The notes under the pieces were generated by a model. It had not been told where the DNA came from. It saw only the letters and a list, made by a program, of their open reading frames with translations, and searched no databases. From assembly GCA_030159075.1 (NCBI GenBank), contig BROG01000079.1, forward strand, positions 935,001 through 999,000: a stretch of DNA of 64,000 bases, written 5' to 3'. Positions 53,401 to 56,565 of this stretch are shown here, one piece after another (within the stretch, counting starts at the first letter, position 1; each line of letters opens with the position of its first letter). The stretch is from Atrina japonica (Eukaryota; Mollusca; Bivalvia; Pterioida; Pinnidae). Made by a program: the position numbers and the translations under genes.

Positions 53401-55045
53401 TTCACGTATTATTTTCCAGTAGTCTGTGAAACTCAAGGCATTCTTCCAAAATAACAAGTTATAAATATGCAAATCATCAATTTATGGAATCAGAATCTAT
53501 TAAAAGATGTCTGTGCTATTTTCAGATGTAGTTTCTACATCATTATGTGTATATACTGTCAACCAGTGACAATAATTTCTCCCACATTTGTCCCTAAAAG
53601 ACAATGATTACCCATGAAACTCTGTCTTTTCCCGATGGAATGATGGATCACAAACGCTATGATGTAGAGATGCTGTAATTCTAGTCTTCTAGAATACAGT
53701 ACACAATTATGTTAAAATTTATCTGTTATAGATCTACGTAGACATTTATTCCAAAACAAAAAACAAAAAAACAATATGGGAGAAAATAATCAAACATGGG
53801 TGTGTTGAGTAGAAATGGAAGTCTCCACCCTTGCATAAGAATCTGAAAGTCCAATCCCAGGGAAACCCTCGAATTGGATAAACAGACTCTTACCACCCTG
53901 GTGGAAATTTCCTTATCCACTCCACACATCCATATAAGATTCTAACCATCTTAACATGTGGTTTATCAACAACAACAGCAACAAACATATACATGTATAT
54001 TTCTTTATACATTGGAAATGGTAACAGGCATGTTTAGACACAAAAATATATGTTTTTATCCATTAATTGTGGATTTATGTTTTTTTCCATATATTTGTCA
54101 TTTTCAGATACGTAATTTTGTTTATAGCAATAGTTCATTTAGTATGTTAGATAGTCCTCCAAATTTATAGTCTACAGGACTAATTTTCAACTTATATGTA
54201 GAAATATTTTTAAGGAAAATGTCCCGTACAAATTTTCATTTTTTTTATCTTTTGTTGCAGATTATCATTGGGATGCCTCGGACTGGGCACCTCGTCCTTC
54301 CTTGCCAAATATTAGCGAAGTTCCGATGAAGGAAATTCCAGATTCACCAAGTTCTAGTCCCCATAGTAACGAGTCCAACACCCACATAGGTTTCCAGCAA
54401 GATTCCTTCAATAATAATGACAATGGACTGTACACTGACCCGGAAATGTTGGAATCGGAGTATGTTGGCGATTCGGAATTTGCCGACAATGAGTATGACA
54501 ATGATGATCAGTGTTACATGAGTCCACCAAACTATCATCAGATTCTCGGACTACCTCAAACACCAGAGGAAAAAGAAGAGGAAAACTATGAACTTCCGGA
54601 GCATAATTTACACATGCATCCTGACCAATATCTACCCCATTACAGTTTCTCACATTCAAATGAACAAATGGGAGGTGAAAGAGACTCCAGTGATTGGCCA
54701 GAGCCGCCATCATGTGATGAAAATGACGTATACACAAGTGACAACGATGATAATGATAATGTCGTCACTTACGGCTTTCCTTCAAATAGGAGGAATGGTA
54801 AAGGATTTGTATCTGATGGCGGGATAACTGACAGTGAATATAATGTCAGAAATTCGGTCATAGACAGAATGAGTATGTCTATGGGCGGTTATGCATCAAC
54901 CAATGCATCAGTGTCGGACATTTCAGGTTTGTGCGAGATCGAGGATAGTGAACTTAATTTGAGTGGTGAGGAAAATGAAGATGAGGATGAAAATGATGAA
55001 CGAACACCCCTTAAAAGTATGGGTCATTTACATACAAGAGTTTAG
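3529..55045 (+). CDS. FAT-like: Fat-like atypical cadherin, 5'-partial (32 exons in window)
   Basis: Giant single-pass cadherin of the FAT1/2/3 class. The family acts at the plasma membrane in planar polarity, actin organisation and cell adhesion. Joining the exons listed separately gives an unbroken frame of 10,479 nt (3,492 residues plus stop). Domain order is one partial and 23 further cadherin repeats, a juxtamembrane domain, EGF, laminin G, four EGF, a transmembrane helix and a cytoplasmic tail. One EGF before and four after a single LamG is the FAT1-type order, unlike FAT4/Drosophila Fat with two LamG domains. The tail has the FAT1/FAT3 signature YHWDxSDW, a later QYLP, a YASTxxxxSDxSxxCE-like block and a C-terminal HTRV (FAT1 ends HTEV). 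Human FAT1 has 34 repeats, so about ten repeats, signal peptide and promoter are missing upstream. Class assignment is confident. The exact paralogue (FAT1, 2 or 3) cannot be assigned because those split within vertebrates. Confidence 0.93.
3880..4100 (-). repeat. Family C element
   Basis: Reverse copy: ccgtcttaaattcgccctaa and gaattcaccgtctcatctaa match the forward copies at 32370 and 43400. Confidence 0.55.
4180..4393 (+). CDS. FAT-like: Fat-like exon w2
   Basis: Acceptor tctatatag, donor actg/gttagt (phase 1 out). It finishes the second repeat, whose linker (SPNAPYF) lacks the calcium-binding DxNDN motif, and begins the third (VFENCDIGQMVG...DSDED). The last 18 bases and the donor are copied again 130 bp downstream. 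Confidence 0.88.
4376..4635. repeat. 130-bp tandem duplication covering a splice donor
   Basis: 4376-4505 and 4506-4635 are almost identical. The first contains the last 18 bases of exon w2 and its donor; the second repeats them as intron. Confidence 0.78.
4942..5081 (+). CDS. FAT-like: Fat-like exon w3
   Basis: Acceptor atcttctag, donor aag/gtaagt. It encodes the middle of a cadherin repeat (DGDPENRFTINPEFG, then PLDREVQSSYNLTV and ATTDG). Phase 1 in, phase 0 out. It joins directly to the exon at 12684 across a 7.6-kb intron. Confidence 0.9.
5335..5595. repeat. Family E dispersed repeat, copy 1
   Basis: tcacttttcggttatgacaa, taggaatgattactctt and aatttaaactcgtccaggg recur in order at 50072-50330. 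Confidence 0.6.
6886..6966. repeat. Family B element
   Basis: cattcacccctaaaatcaca, tggactggtctaagtcattg and a closing agggggttaatgag. Confidence 0.55.
7383..7505 (-). mobile_element. Second SINE family (family F), 3' fragment
   Basis: Begins acatcccgccatag and shares gatgtcaccagctttag and gacctgtgctatgg with the copies at 7506 and 60640. Confidence 0.5.
7506..7990 (-). mobile_element. Second SINE family (family F), interrupted by another SINE
   Basis: Starts at the left with acatcccgccaataat. The right end carries a reverse tRNA-like head (ggaatcgaacctgagatc as B-box, gctctaccactagacaagc as A-box, 7915-7977). The sequence is split at 7672-7845 by a plus-strand SINE. The uninterrupted relative is at 60640-61060. 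Confidence 0.6.
7672..7845 (+). mobile_element. 5'-truncated SINE nested in another SINE, with target-site duplication
   Basis: Core gggaaagtttgccagtttt to tgttgagtatggcgtaaaac, with the tail caaatcaaatcaaa. It is flanked by near-identical 13-mers acttttgcttagt (7672) and actttcacttagt (7833). Confidence 0.7.
10781..11350. repeat. Minisatellite, 40-bp unit, about 14 copies
   Basis: The unit begins agtggactgtgagtgagtca and continues tgtccacatagatataaaat. Each unit holds the inverted pair gtggac/gtccac. Small insertions of atatata occur in some units. Confidence 0.75.
11488..11552. repeat. (TG)n(TA)n microsatellite
   Basis: Short TG run then about 50 bp of AT dinucleotides. Confidence 0.82.
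12098..12340 (+). mobile_element. tRNA-derived SINE, near full length
   Basis: A-box-like gtgagtggttagaacacg, B-box-like gttcgattcc, then core gagaaagtttgccagttta and 3' end tattgagtttggcataaaac. Confidence 0.68.
12684..12894 (+). CDS. FAT-like: Fat-like exon w4
   Basis: Acceptor tttactgtag, donor actg/gtaaac. It opens with the linker LDINDNTPMF of the third repeat, then the first half of the fourth (VAESTPVGTSILQVSAIDKDEN) to FEIDTETG. Phase 0 in, phase 1 out. Confidence 0.9.
12895..13726 (+). other. Fat-like intron
   Basis: It contains one full palindromic element (13188-13371) and poly-C tracts near 13576-13640. No exon seen. Confidence 0.7.
13188..13371. repeat. Palindromic element, family A, full copy
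   Basis: tacagtagaacctgtcttga at the left pairs with tcaagacaggctccactgta at the right. The middle alternates agaccac and cctgtct words. MITE-like, with no coding content. Confidence 0.7.
13727..14002 (+). CDS. FAT-like: Fat-like exon w5
   Basis: Acceptor ggaattttag, donor atcag/gtacgg. Second half of the fourth repeat (MLDREVMSTHKLTVMVRDQG, linker LDQNDHTPQF) and first half of the fifth (AIGTSVVQLTAIDKDNG). Phase 1 at both ends. Confidence 0.9.
14245..14510. repeat. CA/TA-rich low-complexity tract
   Basis: Irregular cacaca, atacaca and tctctct words without a fixed unit. Confidence 0.7.
17428..17655 (+). mobile_element. tRNA-derived SINE, near full length
   Basis: cctccatggctgagtggtta head, B-box gattcgagccc, core with caccaataaaactggctg and 3' end gagtgtggctaaaa. 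One short internal deletion after gaggaag. Confidence 0.68.
17798..17826. repeat. (AT)n microsatellite before an acceptor
   Basis: About 28 bp of AT, 30 bp upstream of exon w6. Confidence 0.75.
17856..19348 (+). CDS. FAT-like: Fat-like exon w6: large exon with four whole cadherin repeats
   Basis: Acceptor tatcatttcag, donor agacag/gtaacg. This 1,493-nt exon holds the end of the fifth repeat (linker SNNAPPKF, no DxNDN), the sixth (LDVNDNAPVF), seventh (DDVNDNPPAF), eighth (degenerate linker SSNSGFSF) and ninth (LDENDNAPVF), and the start of the tenth. The seventh repeat has a short insertion in its N-terminal third. This long intronless block is flanked by half-repeat exons. Confidence 0.93.
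19625..19825 (+). mobile_element. SINE, 5'-truncated
   Basis: Starts at gtctctcacctctagtcag, lacks the A-box, keeps the core (ggtttgccagtttacttgc, cctccacctttaaaaactgg) and the end tgtagtgtaaaacac. Confidence 0.6.
19997..20174 (+). CDS. FAT-like: Fat-like exon w7
   Basis: Acceptor ttttccag, donor aaag/gtataa. Middle of the tenth repeat (VTAIDKDTGVNSQVIYTL, LDSDSGQIRL, EARDKG). Phase 0 in, phase 1 out. Confidence 0.9.
20194..20520. mobile_element. Family D MITE-like element with terminal inverted repeats
   Basis: The left end cgtatttgacccaataagca and the right end tgcttattggatcgaatacg are inverted repeats of about 22 bp with two mismatches. About 325 bp, no coding capacity. Confidence 0.65.
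21117..21325 (+). mobile_element. SINE, 3'-truncated
   Basis: Head ttccatggccaagtggcc, decayed B-box, core tgaaaagtttgctac and tcctccaccattaaaaactg. The terminal gtggcgtaaaac part is absent. Confidence 0.58.
21499..21679. repeat. Palindromic element, family A
   Basis: tacagtggaacctgtc to gacaggatctactgta, with internal ctctcaagacaggtggtctc. It is inverted relative to the 13188 copy. Confidence 0.68.
21755..21976 (+). CDS. FAT-like: Fat-like exon w8
   Basis: Acceptor attatttcag, donor atcg/gtatgt. End of the tenth repeat, where the linker is SESHPVF instead of DxNDNxPxF, then the first half of the eleventh (VSVKEDMQLHTPITTVKA). Phase 1 at both ends. Confidence 0.88.
23260..23480. repeat. Palindromic element, family A, with internal duplication
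   Basis: Begins gtatagtcgaacttgtcttg and ends gacaggtttaactgta. About 34 bp (gagcgaccactctcataaca...) is present twice in tandem near the left end. Confidence 0.66.
23961..24154. repeat. Palindromic element, family A
   Basis: tgtacattgaaacctgtctt to acaggttagaactgtac, with gaccacctgt and ggcagatggtggtct inside. Confidence 0.64.
24265..24350. repeat. Family B element
   Basis: atattggactctactacata, cattgacatagttcagtcca and ttaggggtgta match the family order. Confidence 0.5.
25140..25345. repeat. Family B element, long form
   Basis: atcatcaacccctgcggtca at the left and aatgtggatacaggggttgg at the right are inverted. It is related to 29314-29512. Confidence 0.5.
25657..25778 (+). CDS. FAT-like: Fat-like exon w9
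   Basis: Acceptor gatatttcag, donor cctt/gtaagt. Short exon for the C-terminal part of the eleventh repeat (KLDYESTQNYILTLRAAD). Phase 1 in, phase 0 out. Confidence 0.88.
25779..26340 (+). other. Fat-like intron
   Basis: It holds a SINE copy (25819-26035) followed by an A-rich tail. Nothing else recognised. Confidence 0.65.
25819..26035 (+). mobile_element. SINE, 5'-truncated
   Basis: Starts at gagtctgtcacctttgttca. The core has gaatgtttgacagtttactt and ctcctccaccattaaaaagc, ending tgagtttaatagtgtaaaac. Confidence 0.58.
26341..27160 (+). CDS. FAT-like: Fat-like exon w10: cadherin repeats 12-14 of window
   Basis: Acceptor taattttcag, donor atacag/gttcgt. It opens with DVNDKKPSF, then encodes repeat 12 (linker DDLNDNPPSF), repeat 13 (linker NKYSPVF, no calcium motif; unusual cysteines in YDCF and PDIC) and the first half of repeat 14 (FSIDADTG). 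Phase 0 in, phase 1 out. Confidence 0.92.
27161..27980 (+). other. Fat-like intron
   Basis: The first 340 bp are mostly a near-complete SINE (27226-27500). The remainder is AT-rich and featureless. Confidence 0.68.
27226..27500 (+). mobile_element. tRNA-derived SINE, best-preserved copy
   Basis: Head cctccatggccgagtggtta, B-box ggttcgaatccc (27296-27307), then three extra copies of gtcatttcaaattta, the core ttccagttttcttgcggaag, the end tgttgagtatggcgtaaaac and the tail of repeated caaat. Confidence 0.75.
27981..28189 (+). CDS. FAT-like: Fat-like exon w11
   Basis: Acceptor ttttcaacag, donor ttaag/gtattg. Second half of repeat 14 (LFDREEQDVYSVTVAATDNG, linker DDINDNIPQF) and the start of repeat 15. 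Phase 1 in, phase 0 out. Confidence 0.9.
28252..28345 (+). repeat. Family C fragment
   Basis: ccgaattcatccttagagat, then aatgaaagcaaaattttcaa and taataattgaagc, matching 32430-32485. Confidence 0.5.
28874..29018 (+). CDS. FAT-like: Fat-like exon w12
   Basis: Acceptor tttcttctag, donor tttg/gtaagc. Middle of repeat 15 (IKATDLDLGEAAHVTYEL, FYIDPMTGVIYVK). Phase 0 in, phase 1 out. Confidence 0.88.
29314..29512. repeat. Family B element, long form
   Basis: catcagccccttcattcaca to aaatgtgacttcaggtgttg. It shares the interior (gggatgaac/ggactgaac, aatcatac) with 25140-25345. Confidence 0.5.
29722..30779 (+). CDS. FAT-like: Fat-like exon w13: cadherin repeats 15-18 of window
   Basis: Acceptor tatactttag, donor atcag/gtaggt. 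It encodes the end of repeat 15 (linker VDQYPPRV), repeat 16 (degenerate, linker LKLMRYQF), repeat 17 (TDYNDNPPVF) and repeat 18 (LDANDNAPVC). Two consecutive calcium-free linkers here suggest a bend in the ectodomain. Phase 1 in, phase 0 out. Confidence 0.92.
30804..30891. repeat. Family B element
   Basis: aactcatcaacccctggaaa, ctgtaaatcattgacttaca and tttaggggcaaatgggtt. Confidence 0.6.
31145..31307 (+). CDS. FAT-like: Fat-like exon w14
   Basis: Acceptor gtctttttaag, donor aaag/gtaatg. First half of repeat 19 (LSEDVKLSSIVTQVKATDAD, VFDVNKDKG). Phase 0 in, phase 1 out. Confidence 0.88.
31995..32228 (+). CDS. FAT-like: Fat-like exon w15
   Basis: Acceptor tttattacag, donor ttag/gtatga. Second half of repeat 19 (LLDREDVSHYHLVVSATDGG, linker SDINDNPPQF) and start of repeat 20 (ILESAEADTLLIRVTALDLD). 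Phase 1 at both ends. Confidence 0.9.
32370..32605 (+). repeat. Family C element
   Basis: gcccttagatgagagggcga, aatgaaagcaaaattttcaa, aggatgaatatgttttctat and gggcgaaaatttccagtatg. Confidence 0.58.
32845..32993 (+). CDS. FAT-like: Fat-like exon w16
   Basis: Acceptor acttttcag, donor atcag/gtaaat. Middle of repeat 20 (FGIDAESGIIKLLKKVDREI, IVAYDQ). Phase 1 in, phase 0 out. Confidence 0.88.
33165..33320 (-). mobile_element. tRNA-like SINE fragment, reverse
   Basis: On the minus strand tggacagagtagctcatttg resembles an A-box and gttcgattctc a B-box. The body differs from the main SINE, so it is a different family. Confidence 0.45.
33692..33929 (+). CDS. FAT-like: Fat-like exon w17
   Basis: Acceptor tttaaatag, donor actg/gtaagt. 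End of repeat 20 (GTPSLSS, linker LDENDNPPEF) and first half of repeat 21 (VPENSGVGTVVLRVTATSKD, FVIDADTG). Phase 0 in, phase 1 out. Confidence 0.9.
33964..34052. repeat. Family B element
   Basis: aactcatcaccttgaaaaaa, gacaagtccaaatgtgtctt and taggggtgattgagg. Confidence 0.55.
34215..34429 (+). CDS. FAT-like: Fat-like exon w18
   Basis: Acceptor tttttgcag, donor ctaag/gtaaga. Second half of repeat 21 (HLDREVVSEYILTVKAMD, linker TDINDNPPRF) and start of repeat 22. Phase 1 in, phase 0 out. Confidence 0.9.
34430..35153 (+). repeat. Intron with degenerate short tandem repeat
   Basis: From about 34545 to 34850 the words gttagatatcatgtcag / gttagattTCATGT recur about every 17-25 bp, a decayed tandem array. 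The rest of this intron has no feature. Confidence 0.5.
35154..35291 (+). CDS. FAT-like: Fat-like exon w19
   Basis: Acceptor atatttgtag, donor gacg/gtatgt. Middle of repeat 22 (LSASDLDSQPNAELTYTLVG, PLDRET). It is 46 codons, phase 0 at both ends. Confidence 0.87.
35680..35823 (+). CDS. FAT-like: Fat-like exon w20
   Basis: Acceptor atttttctag, donor acag/gtaaga. End of repeat 22 (VRVTDSGMPPLF, linker HDANDCPPRF) and start of repeat 23. It is 48 codons, phase 0 at both ends. A 4.1-kb intron follows. Confidence 0.88.
35905..35990. repeat. Palindromic element of the 'accctttcac' family
   Basis: aaagcccattaccccaagtg to gtagaaagggttca, with gagtctattatggcatgtgg inside. Confidence 0.5.
37070..37262. 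repeat. Family G palindromic element
   Basis: cagtaaaaccttgttatact is inverted at tatggaaagattttactgta. The interior has aatgaaattgtagggaaaat. Confidence 0.55.
38256..39200. repeat. Minisatellite, 30-bp unit with degenerate flank
   Basis: The core 38321-38760 has about 15 copies of cttgacttaggtttcttggt + gtgtattccc. To 39200 the period decays into ttgacatg/cttgatgtgt words. Confidence 0.72.
39340..39421. repeat. (AT)n microsatellite
   Basis: AT dinucleotides with two gtatgt interruptions near the left end. Confidence 0.82.
39941..40994 (+). CDS. FAT-like: Fat-like exon w21: last cadherin repeats, juxtamembrane region, EGF start
   Basis: Acceptor atttttacag, donor gaag/gtaaga. It encodes repeat 23 (linker EEGMNPPVV, no calcium motif) and repeat 24, the last and equivalent by count to EC34 of FAT1. 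Next is the FAT-type region with MMDSAVTVQLQSLTPEDFIL and FQRSMKQIL, resembling the LTPEEF...FQRALRNIL block of FAT1. A furin-like RSKR/S site lies at 40676-40687. The exon ends in a cysteine-rich stretch (ICPQDSCQDGRC ... YKCICLNG) that starts the first EGF-like unit. Confidence 0.93.
41041..41162. repeat. Family B foldback, complete hairpin
   Basis: taacccattcacccctaaag is inverted at ggaggggtgaatgggtta, and tttggactagtctaagt at acttagaccagtccaaa. Short loop. It is the clearest copy of a family seen about ten times. Confidence 0.72.
41511..41687 (+). CDS. FAT-like: Fat-like exon w22: EGF-like unit before laminin G
   Basis: Acceptor actttcag, donor aatg/gtgagt. Cysteine pattern C-x6-C-x4-C..C..CVCPEGKKGEFC completes the EGF-like module that precedes LamG in FAT1-class proteins. 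Phase 1 at both ends. Confidence 0.88.
41915..42083. repeat. Palindromic element, family A
   Basis: gtcaaacctgtattttgtga to ataggttccacagta, with cactctcataaaagaccacc shared with the 13188 copy. Confidence 0.62.
42122..42285 (+). CDS. FAT-like: Fat-like exon w23: laminin G domain, N-terminal part
   Basis: Acceptor acttttgcag, donor agag/gtaaag. First strands of a laminin-G fold (MTFSGQSFAKW ... LSLSVRIKTRRQMAYIMYTT). Phase 1 in, phase 0 out. Confidence 0.88.
42537..42945 (+). CDS. FAT-like: Fat-like exon w24: laminin G domain, C-terminal part
   Basis: Acceptor tgtcaccag, donor atcaa/gtaagt. Typical LamG signatures: IQYKFNCGSGEG, VNDGEWHTIQVERN, then GFNGCMEEIKLFN and a closing cysteine (VEFHC). 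Only one LamG is present. Phase 0 in, phase 1 out. Confidence 0.92.
43010..43260. mobile_element. Family D element, degraded
   Basis: tataagcgcccttcccctat, actacaatgactttaccact, gtgcctcatgag and tttaaattggccccagttaa follow the order of the 20194 copy. Confidence 0.5.
43400..43645 (+). repeat. Family C element
   Basis: cttaatactgtatacctgca at the left and caaaactttcaaggtatgca at the right. The interior matches the 32370 copy (tgcccttaaatgaaagggca). Confidence 0.58.
43732..43881 (+). CDS. FAT-like: Fat-like exon w25: EGF domain
   Basis: Acceptor tttattccag, donor aatg/gtatgt. Complete EGF domain (CSNDPCMNGGLC ... YICKCPERFEGNRCE) plus the first cysteines of the next (CADNPCKNNG). Phase 1-1, the usual EGF exon phase. 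Confidence 0.92.
44092..44268 (+). CDS. FAT-like: Fat-like exon w26: EGF domains
   Basis: Acceptor catcttgcag, donor agtg/gtgagt. Completes the second post-LamG EGF (FQCICPNDLKGRFCE) and encodes nearly all of the third (CNTNPCMNGGSC ... FICLCVNGFSG). Phase 1-1. Confidence 0.92.
44561..44937 (+). pseudogene. Fossil open reading frame of unknown origin in an intron
   Basis: From ATG 44561 the frame runs 66 codons to TAA (44759-44761), then continues open in the same frame for 58 more codons to TGA at 44936. A consensus donor (caaaa/gtgagt) overlaps that end. Local CpG density is higher than in surrounding DNA. The predicted peptide (starts MPAKISYDEYKRAIILKSV) matches nothing I recognise. It could be a retro-inserted exon, a first exon of a decayed transposon, or chance. 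Confidence 0.3.
45285..45445. repeat. Family G element, decayed
   Basis: aaatgaaattatatagggaa and gacttt/caaaaattgtggcgg follow the 37070 copy. Ends not preserved. Confidence 0.45.
45484..45557. repeat. (AT)n microsatellite
   Basis: AT dinucleotides with one acatgt interruption. Confidence 0.8.
45591..45674. repeat. Palindromic element, family A, partial
   Basis: cacttaaagaccacctttc and catggttccactgta are the recognisable ends of a half-length copy beside an (AT)n array. Confidence 0.5.
45760..45960 (+). CDS. FAT-like: Fat-like exon w27: last EGF, stalk and start of membrane helix
   Basis: Acceptor actttatag, donor attg/gtaagt. It closes the third post-LamG EGF (NLCQ), encodes the fourth (CASNPCLYGGTC ... 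YTCNCTGNRSGKHCE), a short stalk, and ELYIIIG at the membrane boundary. Phase 1-1. Confidence 0.92.
46149..46499. repeat. Four decayed tandem copies of the transmembrane-exon start
   Basis: Copies start at 46149, 46239, 46325 and 46411 (spacing 86-90 bp). Each aligns to exon w28 from its first bases (gtattacagccaggctgtta against gtatagcagcggggctgata); copies 2-4 are preceded by an acceptor-like tract ending actacag. Confidence 0.72.
46500..47024 (+). CDS. FAT-like: Fat-like exon w28: transmembrane helix and proximal cytoplasmic tail
   Basis: Acceptor cactttaaag, donor gaag/gtacgt. Hydrophobic helix IIIGIAAGLIFLAFLFVIIQ (completed across the junction), then the stop-transfer cluster RRRR. The tail has proline-rich SH3-type sites (PPSPRPPPVPNRP), a conserved-looking NYGSAADELEN block, FAPPP, and LPPPPPSNP, which fits an Ena/VASP EVH1 ligand. 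FAT1 is known to bind Ena/VASP. Four decayed copies of this exon's 5' end precede it. Confidence 0.93.
47025..47730 (+). other. Fat-like intron
   Basis: It has a compound (TA)n(TG)n(TA)n(CA)n tract at 47355-47462 and is otherwise featureless AT-rich sequence. Confidence 0.65.
47355..47462. repeat. Compound (TA)(TG)(TA)(CA) microsatellite
   Basis: The order TA-TG-TA-CA makes the tract self-complementary. Confidence 0.78.
47731..47838 (+). CDS. FAT-like: Fat-like exon w29: cytoplasmic tail
   Basis: Acceptor attattacag, donor ccag/gtgagt. 36 codons (KKHPEKFPRSPNRPGFFGDT, ending SESEDEPG). Phase 1-1, so it can splice to either microexon or directly to the terminal exon without changing frame. 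Confidence 0.87.
48604..48692. repeat. Palindromic element of the 'accctttcac' family
   Basis: aaccctttcacccaggaaat at the left, gagttgaaagggtt at the right, with gaccagtctattatggcctg between. Relatives are at 35905-35990 and at the start of the minisatellite near 58960. Confidence 0.55.
50072..50330. repeat. Family E dispersed repeat, copy 2
   Basis: tcacttttcggttatgacaa, taggaacgattactcta, aatttaaactcgtccaggtc and aaggttatatagag match copy 1 at 5335 over about 240 bp. Confidence 0.6.
50405..51140. repeat. Minisatellite, 48-bp unit, about 15 copies
   Basis: The unit starts agtgtagtagcaatagtaga and ends acaacccctttcttt. Because 48 is divisible by three, long meaningless frames stay open on both strands (176 and 237 codons). 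One irregular unit lies at 50950-50990. Confidence 0.78.
51982..52008 (+). CDS. FAT-like: Fat-like microexon w30 (27 nt), probably alternatively spliced
   Basis: Acceptor tataatattag, donor aaag/gtgaga. It encodes GTTSFDSTK with phase 1-1, so inclusion or skipping keeps the frame. It is supported by good splice sites and fit to the phase chain. It is too short for ORF or homology evidence. Confidence 0.62.
52204..52230 (+). CDS. FAT-like: Fat-like microexon w31 (27 nt, basic), probably alternatively spliced
   Basis: Acceptor tttccaccag, donor aaag/gtagaa. It encodes AASHRKKGK in phase 1-1. The acceptor is cagcag (NAGNAG), so use of the second AG would remove one alanine. A GC donor at 52246 (aaag/gcatgt) would extend the exon by five codons (GRKTK), also in frame. 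The basic KK stretch is unlike the acidic neighbours. Confidence 0.55.
52231..54260 (+). other. Fat-like intron before the terminal exon
   Basis: It carries a possible alternative last exon at 52349 (listed separately), AT microsatellites near 52500 and 52727, and a repeat-like stretch at 53800-53950. Further microexons cannot be excluded. Confidence 0.55.
52349..52590 (+). other. Possible alternative terminal exon giving a truncated tail
   Basis: A strong acceptor (attatttctttcag) precedes TGAATCTCTAA. In the phase left by the upstream exon this reads V-N-L-stop, followed by AATAAA at 52559-52564. Use would end the protein before the YHWD block and PDZ ligand. No transcript evidence is available. 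Confidence 0.3.
54261..55045 (+). CDS. FAT-like: Fat-like terminal exon w32: distal cytoplasmic tail, PDZ ligand
   Basis: Acceptor tttgttgcag, stop TAG at 55043-55045. It opens with DYHWDASDWAPRPSLPNISE, closely resembling the YHWDTSDW block of FAT1. It continues through an acidic, proline-containing middle with QYLPHY, then YASTNASVSDISGLCEIED and an acidic run. It ends HLHTRV, a class I PDZ ligand (T-x-V) matching HTEV of FAT1. Confidence 0.94.
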
Positions 55046-55772
55046 CTCCCTGGTGTTTTGCTTCGTTTTATGTGTACGTACATTGTAATGTATTTGTGCC
55101 ATGTGAAATCCTTGGATGTCTGCAAGATGTGGCAGTATGGAAGCCCATAAGTGTTGTCGAGCAAAACAAACCAAAGTGGAAACCAATTATTCTACAGACT
55201 TACGATTTAATGACATACTAGAATAGCTTTTTATCTTGCATTTGACAAGACATTGTCACTCAAAGTTGTGAAGTATATCTATAGATCTCCCGTTATATCA
55301 ATACAGAAAAAGTGCTGACATTTTTATTTGTGATAATCTTTTTACAACTTAATACATCTCCATGACATCAGATGATTCTGATATTGGGTCGTAAATTGTT
55401 ATGTTTCCAAGGCGACAGATTCAGCACATGCTTTAAGATGTGGTGCTATGTATGATATTTTGAATAAATATTTTTTTTTTTTTTTTAACAAATAGATCTG
55501 CCAAACATTTTTTTTCTTAAACTTTGCTTTTTTTAACTGCCTAAAACAATCTTTAAATGTGTTATGTGTTTGAGCATTATCATGATATATAAGAACATAT
55601 TTGTTTACCAGGAAGTTTGTGTGCGGTAGACCTATTGTCACAAGCCAGTGTACGATTATCAATGTTATGACTTTAGTATTACACAATCATGGGTTTTTTG
55701 TATGTTGTGTTAAAAAAAAACTCGAGTTTTTTGTTACATGTATTTGAGAACAAGCAGATGTGATTATGTGGG

Positions 55773-55940
55773 TAGAGTGGAACCTGTCTTGAGAGACCAC
55801 CCCCATCTGCCACAGAAATGTGGTCTCTGAGGACAGGTTTTATTTAAAAGATTATGTAACCAAGTGGTTTTTCAGAATGTGGTCTCAGAAGACAGGTGGT
55901 CTTTCATGAGAGTGGTCTCTCAAGACAGATTCCGCTGTAC
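55773..55940. repeat. Palindromic element, family A, in the 3'UTR
   Basis: tagagtggaacctgtcttga pairs with tctcaagacagattccgctg. If the long 3'UTR is used this would form a hairpin in the mRNA. Confidence 0.66.
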
Positions 55941-56392
55941 TCGGTTTTTAAAAAAGAGCAAATTGCTGTGCTCGTTACAACATTTGAAACAGAATTTTTA
56001 TATATTCATTATTTGTGCCGATAAAAAGACATGTAACCAACATGTTTTGATTTTAAAAGTTGTTTTGTAAATTTTTTAAATTTGAATATCAATTTTAGAA
56101 AATTTTCATTAGCTAAGTATTCGGCTTAATGATAATTTTAATCGTCTTTTCCTTTTGTGATGTTTTCGCGATGTAAATTTTGGGATCATGAATTTTTCCG
56201 ATCTTGAAAGATTTATTTTAATCACTTAAAATAGGATTTTATGACAAGATGTGCAAGTGAAATGTTTTGACAGCCAAATAAAAAAAATTCACTGTCAATT
56301 ACAAACTATTAAAGAATCATTTATGTCGAATAATGACCTCTTGTATGCATTTTAGCTGGTAAAATTAACAGCTAATTAAAAACTGAAAATTG

Positions 56393-56565
56393 TATAGTAA
56401 AACCTCGCTACTAAGACCATCTAAGAGACTTGACTCAGAGTGGTACAATGTTTGATTAGTGTGGTGGTCTCGGAAGTGGGATTTTGGTCTTATATGAGAT
56501 TTATCAAGAGATCGAAAACTTGAGGTCTTGTAATTGAGGTGGTCTATAGGTGAAGTTCAACTGTA
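56393..56565. repeat. Palindromic element related to family A
   Basis: tatagtaaaacctcgctact and gtggtctataggtgaagttc are the inverted ends. The interior differs from the other copies. Confidence 0.5.

Noticed and set aside
53227..53454. 75-codon plus-strand frame
   Set aside because: No recognisable motif, no splice support, AT-rich intron context.
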